From positions 882,501 through 946,500 of the forward strand of contig JAMWET010003419.1 of the NCBI GenBank assembly GCA_024036415.1: a DNA stretch of 64,000 nucleotides. Reading direction: 5' to 3'. Shown here piece by piece: positions 36,801-46,361 of this stretch. The position numbers and the translations under genes were made by a program. Numbering within the stretch: the stretch's first letter is position 1; each line of letters starts with the position of its first letter. The notes beneath the pieces are model-generated. The model did no database searches. It was not told where the DNA came from and saw only the letters and a list, made by a program, of their open reading frames with translations. The DNA is from Prochilodus magdalenae (lineage: Eukaryota > Chordata > Actinopteri > Characiformes > Prochilodontidae).

Positions 36801-38220
36801 AGAACAACAATCTCCTGACCTGCCTCCCTGTCTAGCACCCCACAAACAACAAGGCCGTATACCTTACTTTGCTACCTTTGCTTGTAACTATAACGACGTG
36901 TACTTAAAGAAAAGATATGTGACAAGGTGTCAAGTACAATCACATTCCAACAGGATCAGCATGACACTTAAGCCATGCTTCACTATAGAACCCCCAAAAC
37001 ATGCATTTGGTCTGCACGCACAGATGAGTGTACAGATCCTCAGTGGATCCCAAAGCCAACAGCCATTTATTCCCTGGCAGGATCCAGATCATCAGTTGGG
37101 TGGCTCCTCTTGCATGCTTCTCTTTCTGCACACCAACTACCTGCAGAGGGGTAGAACAAGCAAAGCAAGCCCAAAAAAGGGGAGAACACACCACCTACCG
37201 TAACATCACTGTAACTGTCTCAAGTGGCTCATTTCCTTATTTGATTTGCACATGCCTAACACCTGGTATTGATTCTTTTGATAGAGGAAAGAGGCAACCA
37301 ACACCTGCCACCTGACCTGCGTCCTCCAGCTAGAACTGAACATTTATGAGGAGTGTGGAGCTCTGAAGAACTGCATATCTAGCCTGCAACAGCTGTGTTC
37401 TGTTCATCCATACAATCCATGGCATTGGTTGAAACTGGCCACAGTCCACCAAACCCTCATGGAGCCCTCCAACTGCCTTGACGGTCTGAACCACATTTTA
37501 AAGCCACAGACATTAATTCAGCAGCAGGACGAGAAGAAAATGGAACGATTAAAGGCCTCCATGTGTTTCATTAGAACAAGGTCTGTTTACTCAGACTCAC
37601 ATGCACAAATAGTAGAAAGCAGCTCCACCGTTTTTGGAACAGAATGAGAATTTAAATGATGTCCATTTTCATTTTTTCAGGTTGCTGATTGAGATCCTGA
37701 AGATTCAACAGTTCTCATTTGTGCTGGAGAGGAGCAAGAGAGCCTTAAATGAAATTGAGGAATCCTTGCAAAGGCTGCAGCTGGACGAGAAAACACTTGG
37801 AATCATCTCTGAGGTGAGACATGAGCTGCTAGTGTTTCCACAGGTCAGCCACTAGTGCAGTATAACAGTTAATGTGGAATACATGCCCTGTAATTACATG
37901 GTCATATTCCTAACCTAATGATCAGGAGACTCTCAAAAAGCAAACAAGACTAATAGAACTAACTGCGAAACACGATTAAAGGCTTCCTGTTAATCATTTG
38001 ACAGCATAAACGTAAACACTGACACGTACTAAAGTCTGATCTGCTGTTTTATGTACAGGTCATGGCCGAAGATCTGAACCCAGAGAAGATGCGTGAAGAG
38101 AACCAGGATGGCGAGAGTTTATCAGGTCTTTCCATCAAGGACTTTGAGGAGAGGTGGTGGAACAAACTACACACCTGTCTGCTAACAGAAGAGAAAACAG
38201 TTTTATCTGATGAGTTCTGA
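33817..38220 (+). CDS. C8orf76: C8orf76 orthologue, complete, 6 exons
   Basis: Uncharacterised vertebrate protein. Coding exons: 33817-33924, 34842-34937, 35048-35191, 37285-37580, 37681-37813, 38059-38220; 939 nt, 312 aa, somewhat shorter than the human protein. It starts MDILGSTFDDSVFEESRNRV, like the human FEDSVFEER segment. Further matches are ADLKYRRKEYQ, LKRDILESIARCYSHLGLRE, EATNTCHLTCVLQLEL, SVHPYNPWHWLKLA and CFIRTRLLIEILKIQQFSFV followed by LER, and an acidic-aromatic end DFEERWWNKL. Predicted to be mostly helical with TPR-like helix pairs (AxxxYRxGL, ARCYxHLG); function is not known. The start is the first in-frame ATG with a matching N-terminus and has G at +4. The long internal region of the human protein between NPWxW and FIRTR is shorter here. 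FAM83A lies tail-to-tail downstream, as in human 8q24.13. Confidence 0.9.
34070..34100 (+). repeat. Half copy of palindromic repeat M3
   Basis: aatttaaggtggaacgg at about 34077-34093 matches one arm of the hairpin at 10413-10472. It lies in C8orf76 intron 1, about 150 bases after exon 1. Confidence 0.5.
34258..34620. repeat. Interspersed repeat family M5, copy 3 (inverted)
   Basis: gcagcagatgagctaccgta, tgtctaatagagtggacagt and ctgatccactcacatgagca are reverse complements of blocks at 25410-25760. In C8orf76 intron 1. Confidence 0.65.
35192..37284. other. C8orf76 intron 3, no repeat or nested gene recognised
   Basis: 2.1 kb, AT-rich. Short open frames on both strands have no relatives I recognise and no matched splice sites. 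Confidence 0.45.
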
Positions 38221-38309
38221 GAGTGAGCATGAGCACAAGGGATTTTATGATAGGAGTGTATTTAAACGTCTGTAAAGTAATGCAAGTTTTAATGGGCTGT
38301 TTAGTGAGG

Positions 38310-38405
38310 AATAAAAGTTTTTCTATGTTTAGGTTTTTTAAATAATGGACATTTTAAATATGTGACATGTACATGTATTTATATACATTGCGCTTGTACA
38401 ATAAA
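38310..38405 (+). terminator. C8orf76: C8orf76 poly(A) signals
   Basis: Two AATAAA hexamers, at 38310-38315 and 38400-38405, lie 90 and 180 bases after the stop codon. Either could be used. Confidence 0.7.
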
Positions 38406-40029
38406 ATTTCTGAGCTGACGTCATTACCGATATTAAAGTGAGAAAATGACTGTTCAGTTTCGACATCAGTGTCTTTGAGTAACATTAATATCTACATAAA
38501 TGAGGAAAAATACGCTGGTCTGATCCTGCACCAAGAGATGCACCGAATATTCGGCAACCCAAATTGTCTTTAATAAAAGTGAACAGACGTTATTAATGGC
38601 GCCGTTACCTTTTATAGTTCCCGGATGTAGACGGGACCCAGAGCGGAACTTGGCTTCAATGCTCTAGGGAAATACTCACTTTGACGGGTTGTTTTACACT
38701 GTGAGTCACACCGGAGCACACGGACAGCTTCAAGCATTCAAGCCAAACGGAACTCCGGTGAAGAACACAACAGAACCGAGCTTCTACGGCGAGGCAGACA
38801 AACAGTAGCTTCTCTCGCGCGCTCTCTCAGTGCGCATGCCCACACCCTCTTTAAAAAACACGCCCCGATTTTGCAACATCGCGATAGAAAACGCGACCAG
38901 TGTGGAGTGAGGCGCTGGGTTGGGTTTTATTATTAGAGTTATGGTGTGTTTGTGTTGGTATGTCTGCTGGGATAAAATATCCGGGGTTAAAGCTGTTCAG
39001 TGTTGAATAAATATGTGTAAATAAATACAGTGGTTACACATATAAATACAGTGTTTCATCTGCAGTTTAGTAATAGTCTTTTACTTTAAAAAAAAAAAGC
39101 CACAGAAACTTGTAGCCCACTTAATTAATGCAATGATGAAAAAATGGCAAAATTAGTGAAACACTGTGGAAAAGCGTGTTTCATTTTGTTCAGTTTCAGG
39201 TTTTCATGTTTTTTGGTATATAGATGGTATGTAGTTGGTTTTGGTATATAGATGGTATATATCTATCAGGCTGAGATAGAAGAAAATGGCTGGATCAGAT
39301 ACCAGAAGGAAGAAAGAATAAATCTGCACCAAGTCCTGTCCAACAAACCTATCCCGAAGTATCTGTGTTTCTTTTTGGAAGGACTACAGGGTTTGATCAG
39401 CATGAGTCTACTTTTCGATGCACGCCTGTTAGGTAAAAATCCCGTTTGCAGTTGCCTTGAACTATGAAAGTTGTACATCTCAAATGCTGAATATTTATCT
39501 ACAACAGCTTTGGATTGCAAAGAACAACAGTTGACATATATTGGAGAACATTTTTATTTCTCTAATAAAAAAAATTATAAAGCATTTAGGTTTCTTCTCA
39601 GTTTAAAATGTTTTCCCAAAAACACATTTCATGAGCAAAGTATAGCAGGGGAGCTCCAAAAACATTTAATGGCTACTGTGAAAAGGGGGTTAAACTTAAT
39701 ATTGTGCCATATGTAAATTTAAGGATGTGCATAATGTGGCATTGTGTGTTGTCCATTATCATTTATGAGCTGTTAAACACTGGCTTATGGTGTAAGCAGA
39801 ATGCAAAAGAAATGCTCAAACAAAATGTTCACTGTCCACTGGAATATGCTTTGATCTGCTTCAATAAAAAAATTTTTTGGATCACAGCAGGGCATCTCTA
39901 TACTACGAGCCCTTCAGGAACATGTAACTAATTGCCTATACAACATTAAGTATCAATACCAATAAACAATGCTCAACTAGTTAGACAGACAGGCACTGTT
40001 TTCAGTAGAAGTATTAATAATATAAAACA
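38406..40029. other. Intergenic between convergent C8orf76 and FAM83A
   Basis: 38590-38900 is CpG-richer (gcgccgttacc, ctctcgcgcgctctctc) and could be a stray promoter or a non-coding first exon, but no coding exon follows on either strand. 39000-40029 is AT-rich with no recognised feature. Confidence 0.4.
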
Positions 40030-40290
40030 GCTTTTAGAGCCAAAACTGTAGCGGTTCCTAATGGTGTCCTGGGATAATCCATCCCATGCAGCTTGAACAT
40101 TCTCTCCCAGTTCCTGGAGATTTTGCGATAGGGTAGAATGACAGCGGTAAGGCCTTACCTTGTGAAACTTGAATCATTCACATTACTCACAAAGTCAAAC
40201 CTACCCACCAAATTCCACTTCTGTTTGTGGTTCCATCTGGGTTCAATTATTTGGGCAGCTGTTCTTTAGAGAATGGGTGTATATAAAATG
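40030..40290 (-). mobile_element. Tc1-like transposon remnant, family M4 copy 2
   Basis: Shares gtagcggttcctaatggtgt, gataatccatcccatgcagc and the far end (ctgggttcaattatttgg) with copies at 13480-14170 and 49405-50170; the middle is deleted. Ends 93 bases from the FAM83A stop codon, so it is probably in the 3' UTR. Confidence 0.7.
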
Positions 40291-40382
40291 ACGCTAGTAC
40301 TGTGTGTCTTTTCAAATAACCAAAGTGATTCCAAACTTTGGAATTTGGCATCTGTATTACAAGCTCAAAAACAGGAAACACA

Positions 40383-42784
40383 TCACAGCGCTGGCAAATG
40401 TTGTTCCCCAAACATAGCACTGTTTAACCTCGTAGGTAAAAACCGTTGGGTGTTTAGGGGAGCACCTCCATGGAGGTAGTGGTAGTTGTTGTTGTTTTGA
40501 TGGTGCCACGGAACGTTCCCCATGCTGTTATTTCTGGGTAAGAGAAGCTGAGAGGCTCCAGGCCGCTGGATCCTCAGAGGGAGCCAGTGTGACGTCAGAG
40601 TTCTGGCAGTGAGGAACGACTGACTGGATAGCCCAGATAATCGGGGTGCAGGGGATCTCTGGAGATAGGGAACATTATTGATATTTGCTTGTGTGACCGT
40701 GTTATTGCTAGTGCCCCTCAGACATTTTAGAGTTGGTGGGTTCATTAAATGTAGATGACTCGGATCATCTGAATTTGTCAATCTAGAAAATTCTGGTACT
40801 GGCTTTGAGGTGGCAAACAGCCGGCGAAACTCAATGTCAAAGGCCTTCACGCTTGCTCCTTTGAAGAGCATCACCAAGCTTCTGTCAACTTGCCAGGACA
40901 GCCAGGTAAAGCTACAACAGAAGGAAAACAGCCATTTAAAGATGTATAGGGATCCACACCACACAGCACAACACAAGCCTCCAGTGAAGGACACCCATCG
41001 AGAACTTATTAGTGTGGTCCTGTTCATGGTTTTCATTCATTACCTTTAGAAGGTGGATAGTGCATAAGCAAGCTTTGTGATTCATGATTATTGTCTGATT
41101 CATTTTCATTTACTAAGACCATAGCTCCATATCGAATAATACCTGGTTAAATCTATGGGGCTTTTTACCTGTATGTCCCGACCATCACATGGGTGCAGTC
41201 TACAATCATGAACTTCTCTTTAACCTGGCCGGTAAATTTCCTTCCAGATTTGGCGCAGTAGGTTTCTCCAGCAATGCTACGAACTGACATGTGCTGTCAA
41301 GAGGAAAAACAACTTATAGGTAATGTCTGTTTATCAGAATGCTATGTGTGGATGAAACACGTTAGACGATGAAAGAAGAACTACGGTCAGCATCAACTTT
41401 GATGTAAAGTTAAAGGAGCAATGTAACCTTTCAGCAGTGAGGCTACGTCTTGCAACTTACCAAATCCACTCTATCCACCCACGCTATCAGCCCACCCTAT
41501 CAACCCACCCTTCCCTAAGAAGCTATGGTGGCTGTCAGGTAATTTCATTTTCTTCCTTCATGTTTCCCTTCTTTGACTGTAAGTATTCACCCTCCTTTGC
41601 CCTTTCTTGTGTTTGTTAAATAATAAGTACAATCCTCCATATCAAAATTGTGGTTCTCAAACTTAAGAACACACAAGCTAGGTCCAGACTGCTTTCCCAA
41701 ATCCAATTTTTGGATATAAAGATTGTATCCCGATTGATTTTTGATATTCTGGAAAGCAAATAAAACCCCAAAAGAAATCACATTTAAAGGTCTTCTTTCT
41801 ATGTCTTCCAATTGGTGATATAGCACAATCAAACTCAAGCTGCCACTTCAATGTAAAACATAGGAAACTCAAAGGCACTCTCTGCAGCCAGTGTGGTTTG
41901 GTGTGTGGTTTTCTAGACTACTGGAGAAACATGGCAGTGCTACATGGCAGCCTCTACTGAAAAACGACCCACCCCTATGTAGATATAAAGGTCTCATTCT
42001 GAGCTAACCAAACCACAACGTTTCATAGTTATATTTAGTTATACACTAAAATCAAACATAGCTTTATATATTATATTCCATTTCTGCTAATAGATCCAGC
42101 TAAATTTTCCACACGGCTCCTTTAATACTGTCAGTAGAACTCAGAGGTTTACTTACACCAAGATGTGATTTGTTGATCTGTAAATTCGCACACATCTCTT
42201 TAAACACGTTGAGGTTGCTGTGGTCTAGCAGAAGATAGACAGACACATTACGCTTTTTTGTGGCCTCAAGAACGTCACAGAAAATTTCCACGTCACTGAA
42301 AGTGTCCATCACGATTGCCAGAACCTGCAAGTAAGAGGGCACAATGTACTGTTTGTTATTCACCAGTGAAGCTCTAACCAGTTACAGTTTAACTCACCAA
42401 TCCCATCTGCTCTTACTGAATGTTCAGTAACTGTGTTGCCAATCAGCAACCATATGCCAATGATTAGCCTTAAAGTGCTAAGCCTCCTTATTCTGGAGGT
42501 TCTCAGTTAAACTAGTTAGAATATATGTAGGTGGAAATGGACATGGTGCAGAAAGCCAAAAGCAGGGATTCTTATTTACGGCATTTAGCTGACGTTCTTA
42601 TCGAGTGACTTTAAGGTTAATCATATTACAGGTGGACCAATGTTGTGTTAGGAGTCTTGCCCAAGGACTATTGGTGTAGCACAGCTTAGTCACCCAGACC
42701 AGGAATCAAACCCCAATCTCCCACATGGTGTGGTAGTTCAACGACATCTCTGCAGCTGAGCAATATGATATAAGGTTATAGAGC

Positions 42785-42816
<32 letters not shown>

Positions 42817-44460
42817 GTTGCTTATTTTTATTTTGCCCACCGCCCACAACTTTGTTTAATATCTTTGGGTTTGTCCTGTGTTTTTACAGAATGGGGATTT
42901 CATCCTTTTACCGCTCACTGCTCACTGGCATCTTAACAAACAGTCTCTCGGTTATTCAAAGTTACCAGCAAAAACATTTAATTTGATTATATCAATTAAA
43001 ATCATTTAAGTGGATTTACTGTTGCGCTGGTGGAAAATCCACTGGATGAGTGCGGATAGAGGATACTCAGATCGATGTTTTGATTAATGTTTTAATATAT
43101 GGAATATTCTAATTGAGAGGAGTGTCAAGATAAACACAGTCTGGTATTCTGCCCTCGCCTTGTTCCAGGTGATTTACCATCCTGGAGTATGGTACTTTCC
43201 ATGGTCTAAGATTTGCGGTTGTTATATTCGCATGTAAACGTCGCCACTGTCCAAAGTAAAACTAGTATCTCCAGCATGACCACTTTACAGGAGAGGGTAA
43301 AAACCTCATTTCATTTGAAGCCAATGGAGCTTTTTCCCAAGCACTTTTGTGCCATTTCTCTCGGTCCATTCCTCATACAATTCTCACTCAGTGTAAACAG
43401 CAGCTGCTGTGTTCAAATACAGCATTAAAGTAAACATCGACAAAAATGGAGATACATGTTTTTCCTGGACAGCTCTATGCAACCAGGTTCAATCGCTTCT
43501 GACATTGATCTGTTTGTCTTCATTTCAGGAGCACTGACTGTCTTTAATTAGTAACAACAATCTATTATCATCACCGAGTCACTTTCCCAGTGACCCATCT
43601 CAGTATAACAGTCTAATGTTTAAATTTATACCTTCCTGCTCCCACTACTTAGGGGCCAACTGCACTGTTCCCCCTCCCCTGTATTTATTGTTTATTGTCC
43701 TGTAATGGTCGTGTGTATTTATAGTATATTGTCTTGTGCACTTGCACACGTGCACTTTATGTTGTATTGCATTGTGTAGTCTACTGTTACATGTAGCACC
43801 TTGGTTCTGGGGGAACGTTGTTTGGTTTCACTGTGTACTGTACACCACTGTATATGGTTAAAATAACAAATAAAACCCCTTGAACATACTCACTGATGTT
43901 GCTTTTCTGATGAAATCCCGCAGCAAATCTTTCCTGCTGGCTGACTTAAGTGACTGAAAGTATACCTCCGCACTGGGAAGGCCGTGCAGATGGTAACTCC
44001 AGTCTGCGACCGGCCAGCCAAAATCCAGACAGGGCGGTTCACTGTCGGATACCATGGGAAAGTATGTCTGCGAACTAGACTCTGAGCTGGAACTGGACAT
44101 GTCCTCATCGGTTGCCACTTCTTCTTTCACAGGCTCTTTCACATTGCCCAGAATGTAGCTCTTTTCTTCCATAGATAGGAAGTCTGCTTCCTCTTCTCCA
44201 GCCAGAACATCCTGGTAGGCTTTCAGGCCATGGTCCAGTAGGGCGTCTGTGGCCAGACGGGCGCTCTCGTTGTGACTGAGGTCCACCGTGGACAGCTGCG
44301 CGGAGGGGCTCCTCATCTCGTGAAGACGACGTCGTACCTTACCCATGACCCTAGGCTTCAGGTAGCACTGCACGGACAGGCCATTGCTGTCCAGTTCCAT
44401 TGTGGCTTTTATAGGTGTGCTGCTTAAAGCACTACTCTGCGTTGAGGTGGTCGGCGACAC
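40383..44460 (-). CDS. FAM83A: FAM83A (DUF1669 scaffold protein), complete, 4 exons
   Basis: FAM83 proteins bind casein kinase 1 isoforms through the N-terminal DUF1669 domain, a pseudo-phospholipase-D fold; FAM83A also acts in EGFR/RAS/MAPK signalling. Coding exons: 43894-44460, 42157-42324, 41169-41293, 40383-40911; 1389 nt, 462 aa from the first ATG. Recognisable blocks: SHNESARLATDALLDHGLKA, TYFPMVSDSE, AEVYFQSLKS, VMDTFSDVEIFCDVLEATKK, LLDHSNLNVFKEMCANLQIN, RSIAGETYCAKSGRKFTGQV and SFTWLSWQVDRSLVMLFKGA. The C-terminal tail is low-complexity and Asn-rich (HHQNNNNYHY), with little similarity to mammals. The human protein starts near the internal M at 44346 (MGKVRRRL), so the first 38 residues may be an N-terminal extension or untranslated. 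All exon joins are in phase. The C8orf76 neighbour supports FAM83A over other FAM83 members. Confidence 0.92.
42565..42780 (-). mobile_element. tRNA-derived SINE, antisense
   Basis: The right part carries a B-box-like gaatcaaaccccaatctccc. The left part is the complement of the fish SINE tail (tttacggcatttagctgacg then ttcttatcgagtgac). It lies upstream of exon 2 in FAM83A intron 1. Confidence 0.7.
42790..42817 (+). repeat. (TA)n microsatellite
   Basis: About thirteen ta units in FAM83A intron 1, beside the SINE. Confidence 0.9.
43238..43475 (+). mobile_element. MITE, family M1 copy 4 (diverged)
   Basis: cgccactgtccaaagtaaaa at the left and ggagatacatgtttttcctg at the right. Internal order as in copy 1 but with more substitutions and a short internal deletion. 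In FAM83A intron 1. Confidence 0.72.
43590..43888 (+). mobile_element. LINE 3' UTR fragment touching the FAM83A exon 1 donor
   Basis: tttattgtttattgtcctgt through aaataacaaataaaacccct and ttgaaca is a fish L2/Rex-like LINE tail in the plus orientation (antisense to FAM83A). It ends about 5 bases from the GT donor at 43892-43893. Confidence 0.72.
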
Positions 44461-45760
44461 GTCACAGAAGGCAGTGTACTAAAAAGGTGTCTTTGTAGCA
44501 GAAAGGTTTACCTGCAGTACATGTGTACAGGACAAACCAAGTTGTAGGAAACTGGTACGATCTCCAAATGCAAGGGCTCTCTTAGAATCCCACAGATGTA
44601 GAAAAGCCTCACAGATGTGAGTTGTGAAGCAACAACATGTCATAAGGCTTTGGGTACTACACTCTGGCCTATTATTATTCATCTGTGCAAGTATGCATGC
44701 TGGAATTGCGCACTTATGGTTCGTCCTCTTTCTGTACCTGAATAATTAAGACGATGCAAGTGGCCCCTCAGTGTTTACAACTAAACAAATTTCACCCCTG
44801 GGCTCCCACAGGGTGGGGTCGAGTTGGACAGGTGGGATGCCAGAGGTTAGACTTAACAAGTTGCATCTTTCCACCATTTTCCAATGCAGAAAAGAAAGGG
44901 GTAGATGAATGACAGAGTTGGAGATAGAGCTGTCACATCGACTCAGCAGGTGAGCATTAAACACTGGCTGCAAGCTGCATGGGGCTGCCACAACACAGTG
45001 CTCATCCGTCATTCACCAAAGAAAGCAGGAGACCCATTTTCGTGCCCTAGCTTGCCTTAGATACTGAACTTGCATAACTGCTCTGTGACAACAGCATGTC
45101 AGGATTGGGAGAAAACGCCTTTGGACCCTTTAGAACCACTGAATCCAAACAGCAGACCTCCTTTGTTAATTGTTTGGCTAATTGCATAACATATGTGCTG
45201 TAGTTCCCTTATTATGATCTAAATGACCTAGTAAAACTGGCAGCCTGGACTGTGAAGGCTGTCTGAAAGCATTGCCTAATGTTATTGCGCCATCTAGTGT
45301 AAGGAAGGTGCTAGGCCTAAAATTGGACATATAATTAACTCATTTAGTAGTGAATAACTTTCAACCCCCTCAAACACGTCCAGGACCCACCTGTGGGTCC
45401 ACAGTGTTACTGCACACCTCCATAACCTTAGAATAGCCCTACCAGTTGGCACTGCAGTCCTTGTAGTTACTGAATGATAAGTCTATTGCACAGGATTTAA
45501 ATTAGTTGTGGAGTTTGTTTTGGGGTGTACTTGAATCAAACACAAAACCTCCCTCACAAACACGAACACACATCATGGTAGTCCAGTGTTTTATTAAGTA
45601 ACAGTTTGCAGTTTTACACAATTAGGAGATTTCCCATCTCACTGCATTAGGGTTAACCTGTACACAGCGAAGTCTATCAGCATGAAGACTTGTAGCACAA
45701 AGATTTGTGAAGTGTGGTTAAAGACAAAGGAAGGGTTTAACAGAAAATCATGCTTACACA
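44461..45760. other. Intergenic, FAM83A upstream region
   Basis: No exon or repeat recognised. The FAM83A promoter and any 5' non-coding exon should lie here, but no defining site was found. Confidence 0.4.
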
Positions 45761-46200
45761 GTTTTCCACCTAGCCCAGATCAGCCATATGTTGTTTCCAA
45801 ATTGTGCCTTTTTTGTTTTAAGCTAAAGCTGTAGGCTAACATTGCTAACAAAGGATAAATGTCAATGGCCACTCCCCCATAACCTCTCTCAGTCCACTCA
45901 AACCACATCCAGGTCTTCAATAAGGTCACACTGACATGACAAAGGAACCCCCTGAAATTTGGTGGGAGTCCTATGTTGGTTGACTTCTCCAGCGGTGGCT
46001 GGCTGCTACGTCTTTGGCCACTAGGGTTGCCAGCCATCTTGTAAAATGTGGAATCATCCTTTATTTGGCAATTAAATGTTGAGTTCTGTATTGGCGTAAA
46101 TGTCCAATATATACATCTGTCTCACACACATGAACACTAAATCTAACAATAATGATCAAAATAAAAATGTTGCTGGCTATAGGCAGCCATTTTAGACAGC
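45761..46200 (+). repeat. Repeat R1, copy 1, downstream of IRGQ
   Basis: Shared with 47211-47550 in the same orientation: ttttccacctagcccaga, cactcaaaccacatccaggt, tttggtgggagtcctatgtt, ggctggctgctacgtctttg, gcaattaaatgttgagttct, ggctataggcagccatttta. Copy 1 has an extra ~70 bases after catatgt that copy 2 lacks. The lost piece is bounded by atgt on both sides, which fits a microhomology deletion in copy 2. Confidence 0.9.
46060..46065 (-). terminator. IRGQ: Candidate IRGQ poly(A) signal inside repeat R1
   Basis: tttatt (AATAAA on the minus strand), about 300 bases after the stop codon. I saw no closer canonical hexamer. The matching position in the intronic R1 copy reads tttatc, so that copy lacks the signal. 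Confidence 0.5.
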
Positions 46201-46361
46201 AGTTGTGCCAAATTTAAAAGAAATTTTAAAAAGAAACTTTAAAAAGAAAAAAGCTACATCTTTGGCTGATCAAATTTATCTGAGGTAAACAGAAAATTGT
46301 AAATTACATTTTTCACTCAATATTCAGACTGTTTGGATTATGGCCAGTTATATTTAGAAAG

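Noticed and set aside
38590..38900. First exon or promoter of another gene between C8orf76 and FAM83A
   Set aside because: CpG-rich but no coding exon with recognisable product follows on either strand within the interval.
42680..42720. tRNA gene suggested by a B-box-like motif
   Set aside because: No cloverleaf or A box at the right distance; the motif is part of a SINE.
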